Source: Rhizophagus irregularis
Taxonomy: Eukaryota; Glomeromycota; Glomeromycetes; Glomerales; Glomeraceae
NCBI RefSeq assembly: GCF_026210795.1
Contig: NC_089451.1
Coordinates: 542,001-606,000 of the forward strand
Length of the DNA: 64,000 nt
Direction of reading: 5' to 3'
Shown here: positions 36,516-48,440 of the stretch, piece after piece
Numbering within the stretch: the first letter of the stretch is position 1
Layout of the letters: the number at the start of each line of letters is the position of its first letter
Translations under genes and position numbers: made by a program
The notes under the pieces: model-generated
The model's input: the letters and a program-made list of their open reading frames with translations, nothing else
Told to the model about the DNA's origin: nothing
The model's database searches: none

Positions 36516-38199
36516 TGTAATAATTATTATATATATGGTGGTAGTTTTATCCTTCTCATCTGTCATCCAGAAAATCTGGCGAATTACGGATACGGATATA
36601 TACTGTACTTTATTAAGCATTTATTTATTATTATTAAAAGTGTTAATAGTTTTAACTCACTATTTACAATCGAATCGTACATATATAAATTTTTAAACCG
36701 TTAGTTACATTTTAAAATCCTATTTAATAAATAAAAAAAGTTGCTATAATTTATTAAGAAGAATACTGTGAGGTACATCAAACTCACGGCTATTTTATAA
36801 ACTCTTTAGTAGTAAATAAAATTTATAACATGTGTTTTGTGAATAGTAAATAACGATTTATTTATTATATTGTATTATATTATTATTTATAGAACTAAAA
36901 GATGGAAAATAAAAAATATACACATTTTGTTATAATAATAATGAAAGATATTTATTTCCTTAGACTACTTTTTCCTTTCCTTTATCACTACTACTACCAG
37001 CTTTATTCCCTCTTCCTCTTCCCGTTCCCGTTCCCGTTCCTCATCCTCTTCTCGTTCCTCGTCCTCTTCCCCTTCCTCGTCCTCTTCCCCTTCCTAGTCC
37101 CCGACCCCTTCTACTTCCACTTCCACTATTATTATTACTACTACTGCTGCTGCTACTACTGTCGCTACTACTACTGTCATCAATAACTTCCTTCTCCTCC
37201 TCCTGCTGCTTTTGGATATCCTTATACTCCTGATGGGTATAATAGATTCCTTTTTCGATTATTGTAAACCACTGTTCCGCACTTTCTTTACTTGGTAGTC
37301 GTTCAAATAAATTAGGTGTGAGAACGGTTATCAAATCGAAAATCGCAAAACTTTTATTGCATGTATTCCACAACCTATTTATTCTTTCGGCTGAAGTTTT
37401 GTAACTTCTCCATTGTCTTTGCGTTAGTTTTTCTTCAGCTTTTTTTAGAAACTTTTCTAATTCAGTTTCTTCTTCTGTTTCTTTCTTCTCCCCCTCAAGT
37501 TTTTTCTTAACTTTTAATGCATTTGTTTCGCCAAATTTTTTTGGCTCTGAAGCGACTGTTTCTAATATCATCTTATATAATTCGTAAAAATACGCGTATC
37601 TTCTTGCATTTCGCCGTCTTGTCAATTCGGTTATCTCATTTTCTGATTAGATTTCGTCTAAGACTACAAGCATGTCTTCTATCAACGAAGACATATTGCC
37701 ACCGTCTATTTTGTCAGGAATGGAATTAATTCTTAAATTAAGATTATTATCATCATCAATATTTCTCACAAGAGGAATAGCTCCATTTATTTTGGAACCA
37801 TCAAATTCCATTCCTTTATTTAAATAATTGTCAAAGTATTCTTGGAGGTTTTGTACATATTTTTTACTGTTATAATTGGGCTGCATCATTGGGGGGTTAT
37901 AAGGTAAACGATCTTGGACCGTCTTTAAATGATGTATTAACCATACAACGGCTAATGTATCTTCCTTAAGATTTTCACCAGTTATCTTTTCTTTATATAA
38001 AAGTTCGATCCCTATTGTTGTATTATTGTTGCTATTGTCTGAATTAGCAGGTAATCGCTTAAGTATATAGGGATTGTTCTCAAATCTCTCCTGTTCCATT
38101 TCTATAAAATTTTTCTCGGACATGTAAAATGTCGGTTTTATGTTAAGAGATCCTGACGGAAGAACGGCAGTTAATTTTTGCTTATCTATATCTAAGATA

Positions 38200-39861
38200 C
38201 ACTCCCGCGCCAAAAGTTTAGGACCACCTTTATGATCGGCATAAACAACACCTAAACAGTAATAATTACGCATTTGTGTAACATAAATAAAAACTATTTA
38301 CGTTATTTATTGATTAGTAATGATAATTACACAAAATTTTAGCAGCTTTTTTTTTTGTTTAAAAGCAAAATGGTTAAAAAAAGAGAACTAACGGATTTTG
38401 AACGTGGAAAAGTTATCGGTTTTTATGAAGCCGGTGATTCAGAAAGAGCTATTTCAAATAAAACAGGCTATGGAAAAACTACAATTCATAATATAATAGC
38501 AAAATATCGTGAAACTGGTGCTGTTACTGTCGCTCCCAGAAGTGGTCGTCCTAAGAAACTAACTGAACGGGATAAACGGCATCTTAAAGCTATTATTAAT
38601 AAAAACCGACGTGAACCTGAAGAAAAAATTAGAAAAATTTTTATGGAATCCACTGGAAATGATGTAGGTAGGCGCACCATACAACGAACATTGTATGGAA
38701 TGGGATATAATAGTTGTGCAGCCTTAAGAAAACCCTGTGTTAGTGAGTGTAATCGAAAAATACGCTTAAATTGGGCTCGTGAAAGACGCTTATGGACTAT
38801 AAATGATTGGAAAAAAATTGTATGGAGTGATGAGTCTCGATTTACTATGTTCCAGAATGATGGAAAAATTCGGGTTTGGCGTCTTCAAAAAGAAAAATAT
38901 GATATTAATTGCGCTTGTTCCAACCATGAAGCATGGTGGAGGTGGAGTCATGATGTGGGGGTGTTTTACATGGTTTGGATTGGGCCCTTTGGTAAGAATT
39001 AATGGTCGAGTTAATAGTCAAAGGCATATAGAAGAGATACTTGGCTATCACGTGATCCCTTTCTTGGAAAGATTTGAAGAAGAAAATGGTGATTATTTGT
39101 TCCAACAAGATAATGCACCGATTCATACAAGTGCAAGAACAAGAGAGTTCTGTGAAGAAATGGGAATAAATTTGCTATCATGGCCGGGGCAGAGCCCAGA
39201 CCTCAATCCCATTGAGCATCTTTGGGATGAGCTTGAGAGGCGTATAAGAGCAAAGCAAAATCATCCTAAAAATTTAGGAGAATTGGAGGAACTTCTTCAA
39301 GAATGTTGGTCAGAAATTTCATGTGAGGTCTACCAAAAGCTTGTGGAGGAGCATGAACCGTAGAATTGAGGCAGTTATAAAAGCTCGTGGATATCCCACA
39401 AGATATTGAGGAATGTTTTAATTATATTTTTATAAAGTTAGTTTCGGTAAATTGGTTTTTTTGTTTACATTTTTACCAAAAATTAAGCATTTTTTATTAA
39501 AATTTTTTTTCATTATCTTAACTTTTAATTTTGTGAAGTTATGGACCAGAATTTTTTTTTTTATTATACATAACAAGAGGTTTAATAAAAAGTTTTTATA
39601 TTTTATTCATTTTACGAATTTTTTTCCTTCATCACGAAAAATCACGTGATGTAAACATTAGTCACGTGACTTTGCGAAATGCTGGATAACTAAATTACCG
39701 ATAATTTATTTTTACATTTTTAACTAATAATAAAAAATTGTTCTTTATCCATTAAAGTAATTATAAATTACTTTTTATAGTTTATTAAAATATTAGTTGG
39801 TTAAAAAAAACCATTTTTTTAAAAATTTATTGGGTGGTCCTAAACTTTTGGCGCGGGAGTG
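38200..39861 (+). mobile_element. Tc1/mariner transposon nested in the cargo gene
   Basis: Ends CACTCCCGCGCCAAAAGTTT (continuing AGGACCACC) and its inverse, about 29 bases, flanked by TA at 38198-38199 and 39862-39863. Length is 1662 bp, typical of Tc1. Insertion split exon 2 of the surrounding minus-strand gene, so it is younger than the giant transposon. Confidence 0.93.
38370..39409 (+). pseudogene. Tc1-family DD34E transposase, two frameshifts
   Basis: The start at 38370 gives VKKRELTDFERGKVIGFYEA, a paired-like helix-turn-helix (AISNKTGYGKTTIHNII) and APRSGRPKKLTERD. The catalytic triad is visible: VWSDESRF, LFQQDNAPIHTSART and SPDLNPIEHLWDELERR (34 residues between the second D and E). 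The frame shifts near 38910 (after KYDIN) and again near 39345 (after KLVEE); the terminal EAVIKARGYPTRY is in the third segment. Inactive. Confidence 0.92.
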
Positions 39862-40059
39862 TAAGTTGTTTACAATTTCTGCCATTCATGCTCTTTAGAG
39901 CAACTAATCCGTCTTTCAAAGCATTAGCGGGAATCATTTCTAAGAACTGTTGGACTTCGTAATGATCTTCTGAAAGAATTTCGATTGTGTCTGATGAATA
40001 AAAAAAAATTAATAATAAATTTATATAATGTGAGATAGTTCTCGACTTTTAAAATAATA

Positions 40060-40354
40060 GGACCCCGGATATCTAATATAAAGGTCATAATGGACTTTTG
40101 GCCAAAAACACCCCTTTTTGCTGAAACTCAAAAAATCGTTTTTTGTAAATATCTCAGCATCCAGTAATTCAATTTTAATGACTTTTTTTTATTTTGTAGC
40201 CCTCATTTAGCTCTACAATTTAAAAAAAAAGTTCATCAAAATTGGACCACTGGATGCCGAGATATTTACAAAAAATGATTTTTTGAGCCCCTGAAAAATG
40301 GGCCAATCTGCTGAAAGTGTGACTTATGACCTGTTTTGGAGATATCCGGGGTCC
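40060..40354. mobile_element. 295-bp palindromic MITE in the intron of the RGG-tail gene
   Basis: Ends GGACCCCGGATATCT and AGATATCCGGGGTCC, perfect inverse copies flanked by TA. Arms exceed 100 bases with mirrored AAATATCTCAGCATCCAG/CTGGATGCCGAGATATTT. Same family as 4802-5020. Confidence 0.87.
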
Positions 40355-41426
40355 TAAAATAATAATATATATAATAATAGTATATACTTTTTACCTTTTT
40401 CTTTCGGATTGTCTGCCGGGGTTAATTTGGCCTTTTTTGCTTCTTTACTTTTGGTGGACTCTTCGTCCTTTCTTTTCCTCGGCGATATAATTTCAGACGG
40501 ACCTGCCGTCGTCGTAGTTTGTACATCAGATGGACCTGCCATCGTAGTTTGTAGTACATCAGTCGGACCTGCTGTCATCGTAGTTTGTACATCAGACGGA
40601 CCTGTCGTCGTAGTTTGTAGTACATCAGTCGGACCTGCTGTCGTCGTAGTTTGTACATCAGACGGACCTGCCGTCGTCGTAGTTTGTACATCAGACGGAC
40701 CTGCCGTTGTAGTTTGTAGTACATCAGTCGAACCTGCTGTCGTCGTAGTTTGTACATCTGACGGACCTGCCGTCGTAATATTTTCTAAGGTTGGAGAATA
40801 TTTTGGAGAATATTCCAATGGAATTATATATGAGAAATATCTATGTTTGGTTCTTTTCCGAGAGACCTTGGAACTAAACCTTTGATCTAATTCAGAAAAT
40901 GAACCACTTTCACTTTCTGAATTGACCTCATTTTCTGAATTGGATGATTTATCTTCTGGCGAAAGTTGAGACATTTTAAAAAAATTCAAATTTCTTGATT
41001 ATGTAAAATTGTTGTTTTATTACGATGACTTTTCTGATTTTTCTGAAAAGGAATTTTATCTCCTTTTATATATATTTTTTTAATTGTATTATTATATATA
41101 TTATATATAATATAATAAAGGAATTTGACTTTTATGCGGGATGCATAAATTGCATCCCATGCATAGTAATTCTGATATACATGGGTATTTAAATTATTTA
41201 ATAAATACATCATAATTGTCTCATGCGCAGCTTTTTTTGATACGCGTCTAAATTTAGACTTTTTTATTTCACATGATCACGTGTTTAAATTATATTATAC
41301 TTTTTTTTCCCAACAATTATCATCTTTCCTCTTCCCCTCTCTTCCTCTCTTCCTATCTCCCCCCTCTTCTTCTTAGTCTCTCCTCCCAACCTCTTTCTCC
41401 CACTTATAAATTTTATTACAACTAAA

Positions 41427-41770
41427 ATGAGTGACTCCGAATTTATGTTAAGCGATGATGAAATTTTCGATGAGGCTTTTGATAATGATTTTATTGAAAA
41501 TATTCCTAATGACAGTGACTCTGATGGTGAAGATAATGGTGGTTCCTCCAATGAAACTCTGAAATTGGAAGTTGGGATGGCTTTTCTCACCTGGAAGATT
41601 GCATTTAACCACATCAAGCAATAAGCTCATCAACAGGGCTTTGGCATACGTAAAGGAAGATCAGAAAAAAATAGAATCTAAATTAAGAAAACAAACAATT
41701 GTATGTTTTTGTAAAGGAGTTTATAATAATCAATCAAAAAGGAAAGAAAAGGAAAACATCATTGTAATTT
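41427..41770 (+). pseudogene. FAR1-type DNA-binding domain fragment (MULE-related), broken
   Basis: Begins MSDSEFMLSDDEIFDEAFDN, an acidic leader, followed by VGMAFLTWKIAFNHIKQ, a stop, then AHQQGFGIRKGRSEK and, in another frame, KLRKQTIVCFCKGVYNNQ. This order (F-TWK-A-HI, A-Q-GF-RKGRS, C-x-G-Y) is that of FAR1/MULE N-terminal DNA-binding domains. No transposase core follows, so it is a fragment or a lost solo domain gene inside the giant element. Confidence 0.6.
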
Positions 41771-42050
41771 AATGGCTCCCTTCGGTCGCCTGTTTGCATT
41801 TTAATAGTATTTTAATAGTATGAGCTTATCTTTGATACTTTTTCGGCATATAATTTAATTAATAGAAAAAATAATTTTTTTATGTAATAGAAGGGATGCG
41901 TACAGAAATACATATGCATTGTTTTATTTTTAGAAAATTTATTTAAATTTTTTTACCAGTGCGTAAAATATTCAAAAATCGAAAATTTTATATATAATAT
42001 ATGCACCCTACAATTTATGCAGGTGCGTAGAAAATAAAAACCTATATAAT
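41771..42050. other. AT-rich spacer, no feature seen
   Basis: Lies between the FAR1-like fragment and the 423-bp tandem duplication. No open frame or clear repeat. Confidence 0.4.
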
Positions 42051-42872
42051 AAATACCGTTCGATTAAATAATATGTGCACTCATCTAGGAAAATTAGACT
42101 AAACCATGTAATCTTAGAGTAGAGTAATAATATAATTACGCAAGTAATTAAAGTAACGAAGATATTTTTAAATAATGTAAATTAATTGGAAAATTTTTAT
42201 AATGCACCACATAATAATAAAATTTGACACATTTAATAATTTAAATTATTAATTGAATGTATATAGTATGTATAATAAATATATAAGACTCCTCTGAATA
42301 ATCGCGCTTCAAGGTACAGACAGCAATGGGAGAAATTCATTACAATATCAATTAATTATTTAGTCTGAAAAATATAAATATTTCAATGATTCTGATGTAA
42401 TAATAAATAATATAAATATCAAAATTGTAATTGGTTAATTTCATTCATTATATTATATTATATATAATGTAATAAATACCGTTCGATTAAATAATATGTA
42501 CATTCATCGAGGAAAATTAGCCTAAACCATGTAATCCTAGAGTAGAGTAATAATATAATTGCGCAAGTAATTAAAATAATGAAGATATTTTTAAATAATG
42601 TAAATTAATTGAAATTTTTTTTTATGCACCACATAATAATAAAATTTGACACATTTAATAATTTAAATTATTAATTAAGTGTATATAGTATGTATAATAA
42701 ATATATAAGACGCCTCTGAATAATCGCGCTTCAAGGTACAGACAGCAGCAATGGGAAAAATTCATTATAATATCAATTAATTATTTAATCTGAAAAATAT
42801 AAATATTTCAATGATTCTGATGTAATAATAAATAATATAAATATCAAAATTGTAATTGGTTAATTTCATTCA
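42051..42872. repeat. Tandem duplication, two copies of ~423 bp
   Basis: Copy 1 (from 42051) and copy 2 (from 42474) both begin AAATACCGTTCGATTAAATA, share CGCGCTTCAAGGTACAGACA, and end TTGGTTAATTTCATTCA. They differ by a few point changes and a GCA insertion in copy 2. Noncoding, apparently a recent duplication. Confidence 0.9.
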
Positions 42873-44010
42873 GTTTACACAATAAATAATAATAATAGAT
42901 TAATTTAAATTATGTTACAATTGTTACATGCACCAAAAATTTAAATTTTCTTGCTAGATAAGAACTTAATTTAATAATAATAATCATGATATCCTTTCTT
43001 TATTTCCTGCGTAATTCAAATAAATTAATCGGAAAATTAAAATATTAGATTTTTGTACTATTTATAAAGTGTAGTGTTTCACCCATATTTAAAAAAGGAA
43101 ATTACGACAATAAATGATCGGCAAGTGCATTTGTTGTAATTTCCTTTTTTGAATACGATCGGACGCGCACACAAGTATATAATAATTTAAAGAGCACACT
43201 TTTTTTTGTGTAATAGTAATAAATTGATCAACATACACGGAATCAGTGTTGGGAGCTGATAGTCACATGATTTGTACTATACCACTTCGAATTAATTGCG
43301 GCATGAGTTAAAATTTTGTTTATGATATCATAATACAATTTTTTATAATGTACATATAAACGGAAATCATTTTCCCAATAAATTATCCGAAATCTTTAAA
43401 ATTTAATAACTTACGCTTTATTAGCATTCAAGTAACGCCGTAAAGTTGAATAGATACATGATATCTTCAAGAAACATAAAATACCTCATTTTTTTCAAAA
43501 CTTACGAAAAAAAAGTTTTATTATGGTTAGAAAATTTAATTTATTAATTTCGAAGTATTAATGACTTTTTTTAAAAAAAAAAGATATTTCGTGAAAGAGA
43601 CAGATATTTGGAGTAATTTCGCAAAGTTTGAAATGAAAATGTTAAGAAAGATCCAGAGTTATTAAAGAATGAAAATATAGCTTCGTTAATAATAAATTTA
43701 TTATAAAATAGTTTAATACGAAAAAATCTTCAATAATAAATTTTATTATAAGACTATACATAGTTTTGATTTAATTAGTTGACAGCGCACCCCAAGTAGA
43801 AGCTTTTTATAAATTACCTACCATTTACGAGGTAAACGGTTCGTTAAGTCCAGAGCATAAGTGTAACTAAATGAACCACTAATTATATGGCATCGACTCA
43901 ACTCTTGAATATACATATATAGTCCTCCGGAGTAACAGTTCTTCGAGTAATTTTAAAAATTCATATAAATTTTCATATAAAGAAAACAATGAAAGCCGGT
44001 TTACAAAAAA
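42873..44010. other. AT-rich spacer within the giant transposon
   Basis: No gene recognised. A short hairpin around GGAAATTACGACA...TTGTAATTTCC occurs near 43098-43146. Otherwise featureless. Confidence 0.4.
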
Positions 44011-44460
44011 GGTCACAGTCGCAAAATCTATTGGGTAGCATCACGAGAATATTTTTTAAAGGATGGCATTTGAATGCCTTCCTTACGGGTAATTAATTAA
44101 TAAAAAAAGGTCACGGCCACAAAATCTATTGAAATCTATTGGATGGCATCACGAGAAAATTTTTTAAAGGATGGCATTCGAATGCCTTCCTTACGGGTAA
44201 TTAATTAATAAAAAAAGGTCACAGCCACAAAATCTATTGAAATCTATTGGATGGCATCACGAGAAAATTTTTTAAAGGATGGCATTCGAATGCCTTCCTT
44301 ACGGGTAATTAATTAATAAAAAAAGGTCACAGCCACAAAATTTATTGAAATCTATTGGATGGCATCACGAGAAAATTTTTTAAAGGATGGCATTCAAATG
44401 CCTTCCTTACGGTAATTAATTAATAAAAAAAAAGGTCACAGCCACGAAATCCATTGGATA
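44011..44460. repeat. ~108-bp tandem repeat, four to five copies
   Basis: GGTCAC recurs at 44011, 44109, 44217, 44325 and 44434. Each unit holds ATTGGATGGCATCACGAGAA, then AAGGATGGCATTCGAATGCC, a palindrome, and TTCCTTACGGGTAATTAATT. Copies 2 to 4 are near-identical. The array lies downstream of the transposase gene. Confidence 0.9.
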
Positions 44461-44504
44461 GAATTTGATATACACCTATCAAAGATCGATATTTTCGTGT
44501 AATA

Positions 44505-44638
44505 GCATTTAAACAATTTGCATACACTTTCAAATGTAACACAATTGTAAAGCGATCACGTGTTTGTGCATATAGAATAGGATCGACATTTATTTATACA
44601 TGTGCACGTGATAAAGTGTATGCAAATTGTTTAAATGC
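44505..44638. mobile_element. 134-bp MITE with 26-bp terminal inverted repeats
   Basis: GCATTTAAACAATTTGCATA (then CACTTT) is mirrored by AAAGTG and TATGCAAATTGTTTAAATGC at the right end. An older copy in opposite orientation is at 36196-36304. Confidence 0.8.
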
Positions 44639-44665
44639 ATTTCGAATAGATAATAGATTATTCTT

Positions 44666-47600
44666 TTATAAATTAAATCTTCTATTCAAAGGAACTATAG
44701 AAAAATATTTTTGTTGATTCTGTTGGTTCGGTCTTTTCATAACGTATTTGAGTTTAACAGCTCTGCATAGTATTCTATGGACTGCTAATAATGAATCACT
44801 CCCTTTCTGAAAATACTCAGCTTTCCATAACTCTGTATTGGACACTTCTGATTCCATAAAATTATGTTTAAATCGAGTAGCTGAAGTAGTGGCAGGCTTA
44901 TACCATTTGACGTACGCCAGAAGGTGTGTCCTCGATCTTTCAGGAAACCTAATTGTATGTTCAAAGTAATATTGAGCTTCTCCTGGATATATATCAGTTG
45001 ACTCATCGTTATTTGCTCTCCATTTTGCAAGTATAGTCGCATTGTTTTCATGTCGACCTACTATCATAGATCCGAATATTTCTGCACCGATTTGCAGTCT
45101 TGCATGCTGATTCATGTGCAAATCCATAAATCCTAACACGTCTTCCTTTTCCTTCTCATATAATATTGCATACCATTCACATAGGAATCCTCACAATTCC
45201 AAAGGCATAACAACATTGATATATGATGGCTTAAGCATTTGACCAGGTATTGGTTCAGTACCATATATTTTGAAAAGCATAGATGTATTATGTCTCATAA
45301 GTAGAAAATGTTGTAGCTCTTCCCTTTCTGCTGTGAATGCTAAACTTCCTACAGCTTTTTTTGGCATAAGAAGGTAAAGAGATTCATCTAGAAGACCAGA
45401 TGACCATCTACGTGATAAATGATAATCTACAAAAGTGTTTTTAAGGACGATTTTCATCAGTTCGGGCTCTATTTGCCAGTTACTATTAGGATATGATCCT
45501 GAATTTAGGTGAAAATGAAATTTTTTTTTAAAATATAGTCTACTGTATACTTTAACCCAAAAATTAAAAAATCAAAAATCTCACCTATATATCCATTAAG
45601 TCTCTCAAATGGAAAAAGCCAAAAATTATATATAGGACCGTAATCACGGCAACAATCAGGAATATGAAGAGCAAGATGGATATTACTTGTTATGAATTCG
45701 GGACCATATGTATTTTCTATGAGGTAAGCCATATCTTTTAATCTTTCTTGCGCCTCTTTTAAATCATCCTCTGTAATAAATCTTGCTACTAAAAGATTGC
45801 ATGCCCGAACAAAATGTCCTAAAATTTTTCTATCATTATCATCTAGCATGTCCCACAAGATAGTTGTAGAATAAATCATAATAAATGTCTTCCATTGATC
45901 GGCAGTTAGGTTGGAAAACCCATCGTTTCCAATTGCAATTTTTGGAGGAATCCGACCAATGTCAGGAGGCAAGTCAACATGATCCATTCTATTTTGTGCA
46001 ATGTGAAGTTGTTCCATATTTAATTTATTTTGATTTATAAAAATGGATTTTATTATCCATTTTGCGACGCCAAGGAAGAGACAATGCATAGGATCTACTA
46101 CATCAAATCGTATAGGATCCATATATGGCAATCGTAACAACTCAGACCATCGTACGCCATGTTCTTTAAAATGTGCTTCCCTAGAAGCCTTTGAGAAACA
46201 CCGCAACCATTCATGAGCATATTGCCTATGTAATAAAGGATTTGCAGGTCTTGTTACCCATTTATTATAGTCTTGCATTCCTCCATAATGAGTTTTTTTA
46301 TATTCTCTACTATAGGTACTACGTTTTTCACATCTATTACATTTCATTGCTACAGATCCATGGCCAAACAGCTTTCGAGTGGCAGGTATATCTGATGATC
46401 CAACAATTAATGCAACTTTTATATCCAAACCATCAGGACACCTATGGGTCTTTGGTACTCTCCAGTCCTTTCAAAGTTCTAAAAACTCATCTACAATAGG
46501 AGCTAAATAATGATTGATTCGTTCTAACCCCACCTCTTTCGGCCCCGGCAAAAAACCTAAATATATAATATTTTCAGGTTTATTCCTTTCCGATCTTAGA
46601 AGATTACAAATAGATGCATAAAGAGCACCAGTACTGTGTTGTGTGTAAGTAAATAGTTGAAACCAATCAAGATTAAAAAGAAGGCCTAAATGAGTGACTG
46701 CGGTTTCTGTTGTAAAAAAGCTGCTACCATCATCAAATGGAAAAGTTTTCCATACTCTGCCATCATAAATATCTGAATAGATGTTAGAGTTACTATTTCT
46801 TTGAGCCCCTGATAGCTGTAGCATATCTTCAAATCCAGGCCTTTGATAAAGCATGCTCAACTGCTGACGAATACTCGGTTTTGGATAGAGCATACGAGGT
46901 ACAGCAATTATTCCATTTTTATTTTTCTTGAGAGCGGAGAGTGGATTATTACATTTATTGCGACATTTTAATATCAGATTGTCTGCGAATTCCTCATGCA
47001 AACAATTCATCATAGCAAAATTTCCTTCCTTCTGATATGCAATAATATCTTTAGCGCTGTGTAATTTATGACAACTTGTACACACAGCCATACACATCTT
47101 TGGTTGAATGACTCCTAATAGTTTCTTTGCTTTATATATTGAGGTAGGGAATCCTTCAAATTGTGATTTATTAATTCGTATAAGAAGAATATGTAAAAAT
47201 TTAATTAACGCTTCAAGTGCAATATCGGGAAGCCGATATCTTTGCTGAAATTTAAATGCCCACAGAATAATCTCGGTATTTATGGAATCATCTAAATTTC
47301 CTAATTCAAAAACTTCCTCATCACTATCAATTATAGGAGATGCAAACAAACTTCCTCCTCCCCGATCTATGTTATAAATATGATGTTCCTCATCATCATT
47401 ATCACTATTGTTTTTAGGTGAACTTTCTTCCTCTTGATTTATGTTATAAATATCATTGACATCATACTCCATTTCCCAAATATTATTATTATCATACTCA
47501 TTATTATTTTCATTGTTAGATTCTGGATCATGAAAATATGAGGTTTTGGGCTTTGATGCATCATTTACCATGTTATCTAATGTAGTAGTATCCGGTTGTG

Positions 47601-47985
47601 GATTTTTTGGCGTAGCCAAACTTGACGACATAATGGGACTTAAAAATGAATTTGGGATACTCGAATCGGCTGAGTTTTCAATGGGTGATATTTGCTGATT
47701 GTCGTCTCTTTTGCGTTTCTTAATTGAGCTGGCTCCTACAAGGTTTTTTTCAACTGAGAGGATAATATTAGGTTTGTTTTGTTTTCTTCCTGCAATAGCA
47801 TTCATTTGATTTCTTCTTGAATCATAATCATCTGATCTCCATAAAATATTATCTCTTGTATGTTTCTCTTGTGTACGGGGATCAACTTCTGCGCCTTTAC
47901 AAAGAACGCAATGACATGGATATACATACTTTTTTTTGGGCTTTAATAAGTCAGCTATAGACTTTTTGGTATTATTATTACTCAT
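44666..47985 (-). pseudogene. TNP2/CACTA-type transposase of the giant transposon, 2 exons, two stops
   Basis: Exons 45585-47985 and 44666-45498 join in frame (donor GTGAGA, acceptor TTCAG) for about 1077 residues. The N terminus has a Cys-rich knuckle (YPCHCVLCKGAEVDPRTQ) and a long disordered acidic part. A zinc-binding CTSCHKLHSAKD block follows at about residue 310. The core has YLGFLPGPKEVGLERI, GSSDIPATRKLFGHGS with CNRCEKRS, and DVVDPMHCLFLGVAKWI, all standard in TNP2-like (Transposase_21) proteins, then HIPDCCRDYGPIYNFWLFPF and ERLNGYIG. TGA stops near 46470 (after DEFLEL, where Trp is expected) and near 45189 (after VVMPLEL) break it; no frameshift is needed. It would cut the element's CACTG ends. 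It is read divergently from the next cargo gene. Confidence 0.92.
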
Positions 47986-48440
47986 TTTTTTTGTTAATTA
48001 TGTGTTACTAAAAATGGCTAATTATTTACAGAATATTTTTAAGAAACGCAGGTTGAAAGAAATCGATATAATTACTTTTTTTAGTCATACGCGCTTTGAA
48101 GGAACTTATTGCTTATATTTGTTAATACGCGCTCTAAAAGATCTTGTTAATCGTACGAACGCGCTTTGGAAGATCTTGCATTTATTTTTACGCGTTTACA
48201 CGATTACATTTTTTATATAAAAAGGGGTACGTCTTTTTTTGGGGAGACTTCAGACTCGAAACTTATTTACCAAGTACAAATATCGTCAACCTATATATAA
48301 TAATTATTAAACAAGTGCCAGGTAAAAATATATTTTTATATATGCGCTAAAGATAACAGCTGTTAGTTAAGTCCGTGACAATAATTTTCATTGAAGAGTT
48401 TTTTATTCCTATATAATAAATAAGTAGGATCGAAATAGTA
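47986..48440. promoter_or_regulatory. Divergent promoter gap with repeated ACGCG motifs
   Basis: Between the transposase and the 363-residue cargo gene, ACGCGCTTTGAA (48089), ACGCGCTCT (48127), ACGCGCTTTGGA (48159) and ACGCGT (48190) repeat in one orientation. A TATATAAAAAGG box follows near 48216. Binding by a host or element factor is inference. Confidence 0.5.

Larger units (their letters stand above)
36960..40974 (-). pseudogene. Cargo gene: large protein with TAGPSDVQ-type repeats and RGG tail, split by a Tc1 element
   Basis: Exon 1 40395-40974 starts MSQLSPEDKSSNSENE, has about nine 11-12-residue units of the TTTAGPSDVQT/TTAGPTDVLQT type, then a basic KSKEAKKAKL patch. Exon 2 starts at 39990 (DTIEILSEDHYEVQQFLEM), is cut at 39864 by the Tc1 element, and resumes at 38199 (ILDIDKQKLTAVLPSGS) without frame loss if one TA is removed. 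The C-terminal region has a long charged helix, an S-rich run and an RGRGRG tail (37041-37100) ending DKGKEKVV at 36960. Two in-frame stops, TAA near 37645 and TGA near 37040, interrupt it. The fold of the middle is not recognised. RGG tails usually bind RNA; the role is unknown. A MITE lies in its intron. Confidence 0.75.

Noticed and set aside
36375-36620. 81-codon minus-strand frame
   Set aside because: Mostly translation of a pogo-like terminal repeat; no independent coding evidence.
36902-37186. 94-codon plus-strand frame rich in Phe, Pro and Tyr
   Set aside because: Antisense of the Ser-run and RGG-tail coding sequence on the minus strand.
40409-40885. 158-codon plus-strand frame with VCTSDGPAVVVV repeats
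   Set aside because: Antisense shadow of the TAGPSDVQ repeats in the minus-strand gene, which has a proper start, splice donor and continuing exon.
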